From NCBI RefSeq assembly GCF_002813375.1, contig NZ_PHUJ01000003.1, positions 496,001 to 560,000 on the forward strand: a stretch of 64,000 nucleotides of DNA. Direction: 5' to 3'. The notes under the pieces were generated by a model. That model ran no database searches. It was not told where the DNA came from and worked only from the letters and a program-made list of their open reading frames with translations. Made by a program: the position numbers and the translations under genes. Every line of letters begins with the position of its first letter. Position 1 is the stretch's first letter. Positions 38,673 to 51,465 of this stretch are shown one piece after another. The stretch comes from Pseudonocardia alni. GTDB lineage: Bacteria; Actinomycetota; Actinomycetes; Mycobacteriales; Pseudonocardiaceae.

Positions 38673-38711
38673 CGGTCCACCCAGTGGCACAGTGGTGCGC
38701 ACAGTGGACCG
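38673..38711. promoter_or_regulatory. Operator region between matC and the IclR gene
   Basis: CGGTCCAC (38673-38680) and GTGGACCG (38704-38711) are perfect 8-nt arms. Between them CAGTGG occurs three times (from 38682, 38689 and 38702). The site lies 32 nt upstream of matC and 49 nt upstream of the regulator and is the likely IclR binding region. Confidence 0.65.
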
Positions 38712-38759
38712 CCTGGAGCGGACACTAGGTCGCCCGAACGGGGAAGGTCAACACCGACG

Positions 38760-39509
38760 ATGGCTCCGACGAACAGCGTGGTGACCGCGGTCCGCGTCCT
38801 GGAGGCGGTGGGGGAGCGTCAGCCCGTCGGGCTGTCGGACCTGGCCCGGGCGGTCGCGTTGCCCAAGAGCACCGTGCAGCGCACCCTGCGCACGCTCGCC
38901 GAGGTCGGGTGGTGCGTCACCGACGACACCGCACGCTGGCGGCTCACCTACCGTGCGTTCGCCGTCGGCAACCAGGCCCGCGACGCCGGCGGCCTGCGGG
39001 CGGTGGCGGTCCCGGTGCTGCACGAGCTGCAGCTCGCGACGGGGGAGACCGTGCACCTGGCCGCCCCGGACGGCCGCGAGCTGGTCCTGCTCGAACGGCT
39101 CGACACCGCGCACCGGCTGCGCGCGTTCCTGCCGTTGGGCCACCGCATCCCGCTGCACGCCTCGGCCACCGGCCAGGCCTACCTCGCCGCCTGCACCCCG
39201 GCGGAGGTCGACTCCTACCTCGCCGGCCCGCTGGAACCCTCCACCCGGCACACCGTCGTCGACCCCGACCTGCTGCGGGCCCGGATCGCCGAGGTGCGCG
39301 AGCGCGGGTGGTCGGTCAATCCCGAGGGGCTCTCCGACGGCATCGCCGCGGTCGGCGCCCCCGTCCTCGGTCCCGACGGCCGTCCGGTCGGGGCGCTGTC
39401 GGTGTCCGGCCCCACGGTGCGCATGTCCGAGGAGGTCTTCGACGACCACGGCCGCGCCGCCGCCGACGCCGCCCGGCGCATCTCCCGCGACCTGGGGGCC
39501 CGCCCGTAG
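38760..39509 (+). CDS. IclR-family regulator of the malonate genes
   Basis: 249 aa. The N-terminal winged HTH (SDLARAVALPKSTVQRTLRTLAEVGW) is followed by the IclR effector domain with LHASATGQAYLAA and the ERGWSVNPEGLSDGIAAVGAPV signature. Divergence from matCB suggests it senses malonate or malonyl-CoA. Direction of control (activator or repressor) is not visible. Confidence 0.88.
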   Translation: MAPTNSVVTAVRVLEAVGERQPVGLSDLARAVALPKSTVQRTLRTLAEVGWCVTDDTARWRLTYRAFAVGNQARDAGGLRAVAVPVLHELQLATGETVHLAAPDGRELVLLERLDTAHRLRAFLPLGHRIPLHASATGQAYLAACTPAEVDSYLAGPLEPSTRHTVVDPDLLRARIAEVRERGWSVNPEGLSDGIAAVGAPVLGPDGRPVGALSVSGPTVRMSEEVFDDHGRAAADAARRISRDLGARP

Positions 39510-39527
39510 GAACGACCCGCAGGAACG

Positions 39528-39564
39528 ACGGAGCCCGCCCCCTCGGTGAGAGGACGGGCTCCGT
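39528..39564. terminator. Bidirectional terminator between iclR and acn
   Basis: ACGGAGCCCG and CGGGCTCCGT form a perfect 10-bp stem, with CCTC/GAGG inside. Confidence 0.8.
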
Positions 39565-39586
39565 GTGGTGGTGGGTGCTGTGCGCG

Positions 39587-42394
<2,808 letters not shown>

Positions 42395-42540
42395 TTGGTG
42401 GTCCTCCCGTGGTGGTGGGCGGTCGCTATGTCCGGTGCGGTGAACGCGCCCCGCCCCGCGGGCCGGGGGTGCTCACCTGCGTCGTGCCGGAGTCTCGCGC
42501 ACCGCCGTGCCGGCAGCAGCGCGGACCCTCGTACCGCAAA

Positions 42541-42556
42541 TAGTACGCCTGTCCTA
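42541..42556 (-). promoter_or_regulatory. Candidate AcnR operator upstream of acn
   Basis: TAGTACGCCTGTCCTA is an imperfect inverted repeat (TAG-N-AC-N4-GT-N-CTA). It shares GTACGCYTGTCCT with the box upstream of acnR. It overlaps AT-rich -10-like sequences on both strands (TACTAT for acn, TATAAG for the divergent ripA-type gene). The rest of 42395-42723 holds no gene; it carries the 5' leaders of the two divergent genes. Confidence 0.7.
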
Positions 42557-42723
42557 TAAGCCTGGCGAGGCGGGTGTGGCCGGGGTCGCGGCGCCGTCGC
42601 GCGGGTGGCGTCCCCCGTGCGGTGGACGGGTCCGGTGTGTCGCACGGGGTTCGGGTGACACGAGTGGCACTGTTCCCAGTCGATTCCCCGTCGATCCCGC
42701 CCGCCCCATGGAAGGACCTCCCC

Positions 42724-44091
42724 GTGACGCGCCAGCCGTCGGCGACCCTCGTCGTGGTGGCCGTGCTCGTCGCGGTCGCGCTGGCCTCGCCCGGGATGGG
42801 CGCGGCCGCGACCGTCGTCGTGCCCGCCGCCGCGGTGCTCCCGGCCCAGCCGCCGCCCCCGCCGCCGCCGAACCCCGGCGACGACGAGCTGGAGCGCAGC
42901 CGCCAGTCGGTGCAGGACCGGGCCGCCGAGGTCGGCCGGCTCACCGCCCGCCTCGCCGAGCTCGACGCGCAGGCCGAGCAGCTGCAGATGCAGGTCGCGG
43001 GGCGCAACGAGGAGGCGCTCGCCGCCCGGGACACCGCCGACGCCGCCGGTCGTGAGGCCGAGACCGCCGCGGCCCGGGCCGCCGACGCCCGCGCCGCGAC
43101 CGAGGCCGCGGGCCGCGCCGTCGACGACGCCCGGACCCGGATCGACGCCTTCGTCGGCGACGTCTACACCCACGGTCTCGACCTGGGTCCGCTCGGGCTG
43201 CTCTCGCGGGCGACCGACCCGCAGGACCTGATGGACCGGGCCCGGCTCACCGACGCGCTGAGCGAGGACCAGGCCGCGGTCCTGGAGCAGCTCCAGCAGG
43301 CCCGTATCGCCCAGGCCAACGCCGACTCCCTCGCCCGTGCGGCGCAGGAGGAGGCCGACCGGCGCCGCGCCGACGCCGAGCAGGCCTCCGCGGCGGCCGA
43401 CTCCGCCGTCGACGAGGCCGTCGCGGCCGCCGACGCCCAGCAGATCCGGCTCGACGCCGTGCACACCGAACGCACCGACGTGCAGTCCCGGCTCGACGCC
43501 GCCGAGAACGCCGACGCCGGGCTGCGCGCCCAGCGTCAGCGCTACGAGGCCTGGCGGGCCGAGCAGGCCCGGCTCCAGGCCGAGGCCGACCGGCGGGCCC
43601 GGGAGGAGGCGGCGTCGCGGGTCGCGCAGGAGCCCGCGCCGTCGGACGGCCCCGCGCCGCGGCGCACCGGGTCGGCGGCGATCGAGACCGTGATCGACCG
43701 GGCGATGGCCCAGCTCGGCACCATCTACGCCTGGGGTGGCGGCAACTCGCGCGGACCGACCCGCGGGATCCGCGACGGCGGCGTCGCCGACGCCCACGGC
43801 GACTTCCGCAAGGTCGGCTTCGACTGCTCGGGGCTGATGCAGTTCGCCTTCGCCGGGGTCGGCGTCGATCTGCCCCGCTACAGCGGCAACCAGGCGAACG
43901 CCGGCCGGCTGGTGCCGATCTCGGACATGCGGCGCGGGGACATGCTGTCCTGGGCCGACGGCGGCCGCACCCACCACATCGCCATCTACCTCGGCGACGG
44001 GAAGATGCTCGAGGCCCCGTACTCGGGCGCGAGTGTGCGGGTCACCTCGGTCCGCTACGACGGCCTGAACAAGGTCACCCGGCTGCTCTGA
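42724..44091 (+). CDS. ripA: RipA-like NlpC/P60 peptidoglycan endopeptidase
   Basis: 455 aa. Signal peptide (core about 8-40), Pro-rich segment, then a long coiled coil (about 52-320, rich in Ala, Glu and Arg heptads) and a C-terminal NlpC/P60 domain with the catalytic Cys in GFDCSGLMQFAF, His in HHIAIYLG and a third polar residue after it. It cleaves D-Glu-mDAP bonds in stem peptides during division. The coiled coil probably blocks the active site as in RipA. GAAGGA 7 nt before GTG 42724 supports the start. Same order as Rv1475c-Rv1477, though ripB is missing. Confidence 0.9.
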   Translation: MTRQPSATLVVVAVLVAVALASPGMGAAATVVVPAAAVLPAQPPPPPPPNPGDDELERSRQSVQDRAAEVGRLTARLAELDAQAEQLQMQVAGRNEEALAARDTADAAGREAETAAARAADARAATEAAGRAVDDARTRIDAFVGDVYTHGLDLGPLGLLSRATDPQDLMDRARLTDALSEDQAAVLEQLQQARIAQANADSLARAAQEEADRRRADAEQASAAADSAVDEAVAAADAQQIRLDAVHTERTDVQSRLDAAENADAGLRAQRQRYEAWRAEQARLQAEADRRAREEAASRVAQEPAPSDGPAPRRTGSAAIETVIDRAMAQLGTIYAWGGGNSRGPTRGIRDGGVADAHGDFRKVGFDCSGLMQFAFAGVGVDLPRYSGNQANAGRLVPISDMRRGDMLSWADGGRTHHIAIYLGDGKMLEAPYSGASVRVTSVRYDGLNKVTRLL

Positions 44092-44983
44092 CGGCCGCGG
44101 CCTCGCCGGTCAGCTCGTCGAGCACCAGCCGCACCGCGGGCCGGGTCACCGCACCGCGGGTCACGGCCCGCACCAGGCGGGCGGCCCGCACCCCGGCGAG
44201 CGGGCGCAGTGCGAGCCGGGCGCCGTCGCGGTGGTCGGTGGAGTAGCGGGGCAGCAGCGCGACGCCGTGCCCGTGGGCGACGAGCTCCTCGGTGACCGAG
44301 AAGTCGTTGATCCGCTGCACCACCCGCGGCACGGTGCCGGTGACCAGTGCGAGCGAGTTGAGCACGTCGTCGACCGGCCACCCGACGGCGACCGAGATCC
44401 AATCGGCGTCGACGAGGTCGGACAGGTGCACCTCGGCGCGGTGGGCCAGCGGGTGGTCCGGGGGCAGGGCGACGTCGAGGGGCTCGCGCAGGAGCGGGTG
44501 CACGGTGAGCCGGCCCGTGCGCAGCGGGTCGAGCCGTTCGTCGTGGTGGGTGACGACGACGTCGGCGGCGGCCGCGGCGGCCGGTACGTCCTCCGGGCGC
44601 AGGTCGAGGTCACGGCAGGACAGCGCCAGCCCGGGGTGGGCCGACGCCCGGCGCAGCAGCCCGGGCAGCAGCAGCCGGGCCGCCGACGGGAAGAACACCA
44701 CCCGGACCGTGCCCAGCGGCTGCTCGCGCAGGCCCGCGGTGGTCTCCTCCAGCCGGCCCAGCGCGTCGAGCACCTCCTGCGCCCCGTCGACGACGGCCCG
44801 CCCGGCCGCGGTGAGCCGCAGCCCGCGCCCGTCCGGTGCGGTCAGCTCCAGGCCCGCCTCCCGGGACAGTGCCTTGAGCTGCTGGGACACCGCGGACGGG
44901 GTGAAGTTGAGCGCCGCGGCGACGGCGGTGACCGAGCCGCGGTCGGCGAGCTCGCGCAGGATCCGGAGCCGCCGCACGTCCAT
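44075..44983 (-). CDS. LysR-family transcriptional regulator
   Basis: 302 aa. The N-terminal HTH is atypically phrased (LADRGSVTAVAAALNFTPSAVSQQLKAL) and the effector domain runs from about 90. It is divergent from an EamA exporter, a common regulator-target pair. Its last 17 nt overlap the convergent ripA-type gene. Confidence 0.88.
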   Translation of the reverse strand: MDVRRLRILRELADRGSVTAVAAALNFTPSAVSQQLKALSREAGLELTAPDGRGLRLTAAGRAVVDGAQEVLDALGRLEETTAGLREQPLGTVRVVFFPSAARLLLPGLLRRASAHPGLALSCRDLDLRPEDVPAAAAAADVVVTHHDERLDPLRTGRLTVHPLLREPLDVALPPDHPLAHRAEVHLSDLVDADWISVAVGWPVDDVLNSLALVTGTVPRVVQRINDFSVTEELVAHGHGVALLPRYSTDHRDGARLALRPLAGVRAARLVRAVTRGAVTRPAVRLVLDELTGEAAAVRAAG

Positions 44984-44994
44984 GCAGAAAAGCT

Positions 44995-45016
44995 ACAACA
45001 TCGTTTCAGTTGTTGT
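44995..45016. promoter_or_regulatory. Probable LysR binding site
   Basis: ACAACA-N10-TGTTGT is a perfect inverted repeat in an unusually AT-rich stretch between the divergent LysR and EamA genes. T-N11-A pairs typical of LysR boxes lie within it. Confidence 0.6.
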
Positions 45017-45055
45017 CGCTGGTCTGCACGGTCTGGGGACGGCAGCGTGGACGCC

Positions 45056-45952
45056 GTGACCGTTCGTGACCGCCTGCTCGCCGTCGTCGTCGCCGTGTTG
45101 TGGGGCGCCAACTTCATCGCCATCCACGTCGGGCTCGAGCACTTCCAGCCGCTGTTCCTGGCCGGGCTGCGGATGCTCGTGCTGGCGGTCCCGACGGTGC
45201 TCCTCGTGCCGCGGCCGCGGGTTCCGCTGCGCTGGCTCGTCGGCTACGGGCTCGGGTTCGGCACGGTGCAGTTCCTCTTCCTGTTCCTGGGGATGTACGC
45301 CGGGATGCCGACCGGGCTCGCGTCCCTGGTCCTGCAGGCGTCGGGACCGTTCACGCTCGTGCTGGGTGCGCTGCTGCTGCGCGAGAGGGTGACGCCGCGG
45401 CAGTGGGCCGGGATCGGCGTCGCCGTGCTCGGGCTGGGGTGCATCGCCCTCGCCCGAGCCCAGTCCGCGGCGCTGCTGCCGGTCGTGCTGACCCTGCTCG
45501 GCGCGCTCGGCTGGGCGGCCGGGAACCTGTGCAGCCGGCTGGCCCAGCGCGACGGCGAGGCGGTCGACCCGCTGCACCTGACGCTGTGGATGACCGTCGT
45601 GCCGCCGGTGCCGATGCTGGCCGCCTCGGCCGTGGTGGAGGGTCCGGGCACCTGGGGCGACGTCGTCGCGATGGTGACCCCCGACGGCGTCGCCGGGCTG
45701 GTCGCGCTCGTGTACCTGTCGCTGGTGGCGACCGTGCTCGCCGCCGGGATCTGGACCGGGCTGATGCGCCGCTACCCGGCGGGGCTCGTCGCGCCGCACT
45801 CGCTGCTCGTCCCGGTGGTCGGGATGAGCCTGGCGATGGTGCTCCTGGGGGAGCGGCCGTCGGTGACCGAGCTGGTCGCCGGGGCGGTGGTCGTCGGCGG
45901 AGTGCTGGTGGCCTCCGCGCCGGCCCGGCGTCGGGTACCGGTGGCGGCATGA
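45056..45952 (+). CDS. EamA/RhaT-type DMT family exporter
   Basis: 298 aa with ten predicted helices in two EamA repeats (WGANFIAIHVGLEHFQPLFLAGLR near the start, PAGLVAPHSLLVPVVGMSLAMVLLGE near the end). The family exports amino acids and other metabolites. It is likely controlled by the divergent LysR protein. GTG 45047 in frame is an alternative start. Confidence 0.85.
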   Translation: MTVRDRLLAVVVAVLWGANFIAIHVGLEHFQPLFLAGLRMLVLAVPTVLLVPRPRVPLRWLVGYGLGFGTVQFLFLFLGMYAGMPTGLASLVLQASGPFTLVLGALLLRERVTPRQWAGIGVAVLGLGCIALARAQSAALLPVVLTLLGALGWAAGNLCSRLAQRDGEAVDPLHLTLWMTVVPPVPMLAASAVVEGPGTWGDVVAMVTPDGVAGLVALVYLSLVATVLAAGIWTGLMRRYPAGLVAPHSLLVPVVGMSLAMVLLGERPSVTELVAGAVVVGGVLVASAPARRRVPVAA

Positions 45953-46360
45953 GGCTGCGCTGCACCACGCTCGTGGTCGACGACCACGACGCCGCGCTCA
46001 CCTTCCTCGTCGACGTGCCCGGCTTCGATCAGGTCGATGACTCGCCCGCGACGACCTCGGCGACCGGGGCGGCGAAGCGCCGGGTCGTGCGTCGTCGTGG
46101 TGCGTCCGCCCGGCGCCGACACCGGCCTGCTCCTGACCCGCACCGACGGCGACCGGCAGCGGGCCGTCGTCGGTGACCAGTTCGCCGGGCGGGTGGGGCA
46201 CTTCCTGGAGGTCGACGACGCCGCCGCGGAGTACGAGCGGCTCGTGGCGCTCGGGGTGGAGTTCGAGGGACCGCCGCGGGTGGAGACCTACGGCACGGTC
46301 GCGGTGTTCCGCGACGTCGCCGGGAACCGGTGGGACCTGCTCTCCGGGCCGTGGGTCAGG
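45949..46360 (+). pseudogene. Frameshifted VOC/glyoxalase gene
   Basis: The first frame reads MRLRCTTLVVDDHDAALTFL up to about 46085 and then becomes Arg-rich nonsense. The second frame picks up VVVRPPGADTGLLLTR through VGHFLEVDDAAAEYERL to VAVFRDVAGNRWDLLSG, a normal VOC C-terminus, but runs on without its own stop. One indel near 46086-46092 explains the break. It overlaps the EamA stop by ATGA, so it was once translationally coupled. Confidence 0.65.
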
Positions 46361-46889
46361 CCCGCCGGCGCCGTCGGCGGTTGCGGCGACGGCGGCTCGG
46401 GACGAGGAACGCCGCCGCGGTCCCGACCAGGACGACGACCCCGAGCGCGACGAGGGCGGTCACGAACGCGCCCGCCGACACCGTGGTCGCCGGGGGCTCG
46501 GGCGGTACCGCGGGCGCGGCCGCGACCTCGCGGGTGGCGGTGCACAAGGTGTCCTCGTGCGGGCCCGCAGGGTTCAGCGGATGGAACTCGTAGCGGGTCC
46601 CGGTGGCGTACGACCGGTCGACCGAGGTCGCGGTGTTCGGCCGTGGGTTCGGGGAGCCGGCGACCTGGACGTCGCGGCCGTCGTCGGTGCGGACCTGCGC
46701 GACGCGGCCGTCGGCGGAGGTCGAGGCGACGGTGCCGGTGAACGCGTGGGCGGAGCGGAGGGGGTCGGGGACGCACGAGGTCCGGGTGGACGGGATCGTG
46801 GTCCCGATCGCCGCGCTTGTCCCGCTCGCCGCGCTCGTCGGGGCGAGGAGCGCCAGGACGGCGAGCAGCGGGACGGCGAGAGGGGGCAC
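46356..46889 (-). CDS. Signal-peptide protein with C-terminal membrane anchor, unknown function
   Basis: 177 aa from GTG 46889. Signal peptide (LAVPLLAVLALLAPTSAASG), a small extracytoplasmic domain with two cysteines (RTSCVPDP and DTLCTATR), a Pro-rich linker, a membrane helix (about 138-162) and an Arg-rich cytoplasmic tail (SRRRRNRRRRRRA). The layout is that of a type I membrane protein. Codons and GC3 look normal. No family recognised. Confidence 0.6.
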   Translation of the reverse strand: MPPLAVPLLAVLALLAPTSAASGTSAAIGTTIPSTRTSCVPDPLRSAHAFTGTVASTSADGRVAQVRTDDGRDVQVAGSPNPRPNTATSVDRSYATGTRYEFHPLNPAGPHEDTLCTATREVAAAPAVPPEPPATTVSAGAFVTALVALGVVVLVGTAAAFLVPSRRRRNRRRRRRA

Positions 46890-47071
46890 GGGGTCATCCT
46901 CGCGCGTGCGAGGGTCGCGCGCCTCCGCCGTCCAGCCGAGTGGTGAGGTGCGGAATGCCGGGACGTCGTTCTCGGAGCGCAGCTGGAGTCGTGGTGGGGC
47001 GGCCTGGGCTGTCGAGGTACGACCGCGGTGCTCCGGCGAGTGCGTCGGCCATGGGCTCGGGCAGCGGCCGC

Positions 47072-47117
47072 GGGGCGTGACGCCCAGGCATGATGGGGCG
47101 TGACGCCCGGGCATGAT
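47072..47117 (+). repeat. Tandem 23-bp repeat with internal palindrome
   Basis: Two adjacent copies (47072-47094 and 47095-47117) differ by one base. Each contains GGGCG-TGA-CGCCC, a 5-bp inverted repeat, followed by GGCATGAT. The surrounding 46890-47577 (688 nt) holds no gene I can support; it also has CACCGCGCCGC-type repeats near 47277-47310 and may be a decayed region. Confidence 0.7.
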
Positions 47118-47569
47118 GAGGCCGGGGAGGCTGCGTCGCGAGCTGGTGCGCGGGCAGTGCCGGGACGCGGTCGGTGAAGCGGCCACGCGCGCGGCGCGAC
47201 CGACGTCGCATCGTCGCTGCTCTCGACCGACGGAGCGTCGACGCACCTCCCTGTACTGCGCGGCAGCGCACCCCACCGCGCCGCGCTCCACCGCGCCGCA
47301 CTCACCGCGCGGCATCGTGTCGGCGGACGAGCGTTCGCGCGTCGGAGACGCGTTCAGCGGGATCCACGGCGACGGTGGGGTGTTCCTGTTCGCAGACGGG
47401 CAGGAGCGCGGCGGGACCTCCGGTCCCTACGGCGGCGGTCTCTCTCGCGGCGCCGGTCGTCGTGTGCCGCGCTCCTCCGGTACACGGTGATCGTCCGCCG
47501 GTGGGATGCGGCGGACGGCCGGAGGCGAGCGCCGAATGACCTCGGAACGTCCAGCTCAGAGCAGTATAA

Positions 47570-47585
47570 TCGAACATGTGATCGA
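47570..47585 (+). promoter_or_regulatory. LexA (SOS) box on the start of the second DUF222/HNH gene
   Basis: TCGAACATGTGATCGA differs at one base from TCGAACNNNNGTTCGA. It follows a perfect TATAAT (47565-47570) and covers the transcription start and the GTG codon. Confidence 0.78.
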
Positions 47586-49158
47586 TACTTCGGATGTGTT
47601 GGGCCATGCCGACCCGGGTGACGACCCGGCCTGGCTCGAACACCGGCGCCGCCGCGAGGCGGTGGAGGAGGCGACCCGGTGCCCGCACGGCCTCGCGATC
47701 GACCTGTGCGGCGAGATGTGCGGTCCCGAGCCCCCGCCCGACCAGTCCGCCGGGATCGACGACGTCGCCTGGGAGGCGCTGCGGTACCTGGTCGCCGGAG
47801 CCCCGACCGACCGGCTCACCGACCTGCAGGTGCTCGACGTCCTCGAGGGCGCCGAGCACTGGGTGCGCCGTGCGAGCGCCCTGCGGATGCGGTCGGTCGC
47901 GCTGATCGCGGAGCGCCGCCCGGCGGGGAGCGGCGCCGCACCGCCGGGCGCGGACCCGCGTGCGGTGCAGCCCGTCTCCCGGTGGTTGCCGGACCAGGTG
48001 GCGATCGTGCTGCGGGTCCCGCGCGATCACGCCCGGTCGCTGATCGGGCAGGCGCAGCGATTCGTCCAGGTTTTGCCGGAGACCCTGGCCGCGTGGGAGT
48101 CGGGCCAGATCGACCAGGGAGCAGCCGAGGCGATCTCGTCCGCGACCCTCGTGCTGGACGACGAGCGCGCCCGCCGGGTGCAGGCCGCGGTCCTCCCGGG
48201 CGCCCCGGAAGCACACCGCCGGCTGCTGCGCGACCGGCTGCGCCGCCACGTCGCCCACGTCGCCCGCGTCGACCCCGACGGCGCCCGCGAGCGCCACGAA
48301 CGGGCCCGGTCGGAGCGACGGATGTCGATCTCCCCGGGGGACGACGGCATGGGCTCGCTCTGGCTCTGCGGCACGGCCGCGCAGGTGGGGGCGTCGTGGC
48401 AGTGCGTCGACCGGCTCGCGCGCTCCCTGGACGACCCGTGCGACGACCGCACCCTGGACCAGAAGCGTGTCGACCTCGCCCACCAGCTGCAGCAGGGCAC
48501 GCTGACGCTCACCGACGTCGGCACGGTCCGGGACGCGCTCGGCGCGGACGGGGCGGGGACCGACGAGGACGGCCTGCTCGCCGCGGTCGCGCGGGTGCTC
48601 GCCGCGAAGCCGGACCCGGAGGAGGCCGTGGGCCGACGCCCGCTGATCCAGGTCGTCGTCCCGCTCAGCACGCTGATGGGCGGCGCGGCACCGGGCGAGC
48701 TGGTCGGGCACGGCCCGATCCCCGCCGACCTCGCCCGGGCCCTCGCCGCCGGCGGGGTGTGGCAGCGGCTGGTGGCCGATCCGCTGTCGGGCACGCTGCT
48801 CGACGTGGGGCGGACCCGCTACCGCCCGCCGGTCGCGATGGCCGACCACGTCCGGGCGCGGGACTGCACCTGTCGCGGCCCGGCGTGCAGCCGACGGGTC
48901 CGCGACCTCGACCACCACGTGCCGTGGGCGGCCGGGGACGGGTCGACCAGCGCCGAGAACCTGTTCGGGCTGTGCCGGGCCGACCACGTGTTGAAGGACG
49001 CACCGGGCTGGCAGGTGCTCGCCGGGACCGACGGCAGTCTGACCTGGGTGGCACCGTGCGACCGCCGGGCGACGACGCGGCCGTTCGACCACCGGGTCTT
49101 CACCGATCCGCTGCCGGACGCGGCCGACCACGACACCACCGTCGTCGCGCCCTTCTGA
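47578..49158 (+). CDS. DUF222 / HNH endonuclease (13E12-type), second copy
   Basis: 526 aa. A Cys-containing N-terminal segment (EEATRCPHGLAIDLCGEMCG) is not seen in the first copy. The central DUF222 region spans about 60-400 and the HNH domain has RDCTCRGPACSRRVRDLDHHVPW and LFGLCRADHVLKDAPGW. The leaderless GTG is 7 nt after TATAAT. The LexA box suggests induction by DNA damage. The protein is diverged from the copy at 29004-30296, so this is not a recent duplication. Confidence 0.88.
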   Translation: MIDTSDVLGHADPGDDPAWLEHRRRREAVEEATRCPHGLAIDLCGEMCGPEPPPDQSAGIDDVAWEALRYLVAGAPTDRLTDLQVLDVLEGAEHWVRRASALRMRSVALIAERRPAGSGAAPPGADPRAVQPVSRWLPDQVAIVLRVPRDHARSLIGQAQRFVQVLPETLAAWESGQIDQGAAEAISSATLVLDDERARRVQAAVLPGAPEAHRRLLRDRLRRHVAHVARVDPDGARERHERARSERRMSISPGDDGMGSLWLCGTAAQVGASWQCVDRLARSLDDPCDDRTLDQKRVDLAHQLQQGTLTLTDVGTVRDALGADGAGTDEDGLLAAVARVLAAKPDPEEAVGRRPLIQVVVPLSTLMGGAAPGELVGHGPIPADLARALAAGGVWQRLVADPLSGTLLDVGRTRYRPPVAMADHVRARDCTCRGPACSRRVRDLDHHVPWAAGDGSTSAENLFGLCRADHVLKDAPGWQVLAGTDGSLTWVAPCDRRATTRPFDHRVFTDPLPDAADHDTTVVAPF

Positions 49159-49218
49159 TCACCGTGCCGAACGGGCAGGGTGGCCTGGCGGAGCCTCGCT
49201 CGGGGCCGTGTCCGCTGC

Positions 49219-49617
49219 TCAGGCGGCCGGGGCGGCGAGCTGCCAGGAGACGCCGAAGCGGTCCTCGACCCAGGCGAAGGGGCCGAAGCCGTAGTCGTCG
49301 AGCGGCATGAACTCCCGTCCACCGGTCGCGAGGGCCGCCAGCAGCCGCTCCTGCTCGTCGCCGGACTCGCAGTCCACCCACAGCGAGACGGCGGGGGAGA
49401 AGTCCCACTGGTGCACCGGCGGGCTGTCGCTGCACCGCAGGCGCTGCCCGGCGACGACGAACTCGGCGAGGACCACCGCGTTCGGATCGTCGGGGCGGTG
49501 GGTGACCGAGACGATCTCGCCGTCGTCGAACAGGGATGTCCAGAACTCCATCGCCTCGCTCGCGCTCGGGCCACGCGGCGGCTGGAAGGTCAGGAACGGC
49601 ACGGCTCGGGCGGTCAT
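49219..49617 (-). CDS. PhnB/VOC-fold protein
   Basis: 132 aa with the PhnB-like pattern PFLTFQPPRGPSASEAMEFW, SLWVDCESGDEQERLLAAL and DRFGVSWQL. The family (3-demethylubiquinone methyltransferase-like) has a VOC fold, usually without known reaction. ATG 49617 is preferred to the upstream ATG 49674 because GAGGA lies 5 nt before it. Confidence 0.82.
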   Translation of the reverse strand: MTARAVPFLTFQPPRGPSASEAMEFWTSLFDDGEIVSVTHRPDDPNAVVLAEFVVAGQRLRCSDSPPVHQWDFSPAVSLWVDCESGDEQERLLAALATGGREFMPLDDYGFGPFAWVEDRFGVSWQLAAPAA

Positions 49618-49704
49618 CGGGTCCTCCTGCGCGGGGCGGGGCGGGGCCGACGGTGCACGTAAACCGGACGACACGGCCGTGCGCCGATGGCTAGGGTCGA
49701 CACC

Positions 49705-49749
49705 ATGGCACGAGGCATCTGGTCGCAGAAGGTCCGCACCGCCCGCTGA
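49705..49749 (+). CDS. Leader peptide MARGIWSQKVRTAR upstream of the second ABC-F gene
   Basis: A 14-codon ORF starts 7 nt after TAGGGT (49692-49697) and so is leaderless. It lies 105 nt before the ABC-F gene. Basic and aromatic residues make it a plausible stalling peptide for macrolides, lincosamides or related drugs; this is by analogy with known ABC-F attenuators. Confidence 0.55.
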   Translation: MARGIWSQKVRTAR

Positions 49750-49824
49750 CGGCGGCGCCCTTCACCCCTTCCGAATCGCGTCCGCCGTCCCGGTCCCCGC
49801 CGGGCGGCGCAGTCCGTGCTGCCC

Positions 49825-49851
49825 GGCTCCGATCCCGGATGCCGCGGAGCC
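49825..49851 (+). promoter_or_regulatory. Hairpin that masks the ABC-F ribosome binding site
   Basis: GGCTCCG (49825-49831) pairs with CGGAGCC (49845-49851). The second arm contains the Shine-Dalgarno GGAG (49846-49849), 5 nt before the GTG at 49855. With the upstream leader ORF this makes a classical translational attenuator layout. Confidence 0.6.
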
Positions 49852-49854
49852 CTC

Positions 49855-51465
<1,611 letters not shown>

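Noticed and set aside
42560-42723. c-di-AMP (ydaO-type) riboswitch upstream of the NlpC/P60 gene
   Set aside because: Such riboswitches precede many actinobacterial cell-wall hydrolase genes, but the conserved blocks of that motif are not present in this leader.
47113-47490. 125-aa ORF in the gap before the second DUF222 gene
   Set aside because: Low-complexity Arg/Ser/Thr composition, no ribosome binding site, no domain; typical of a chance open frame in GC-rich DNA.
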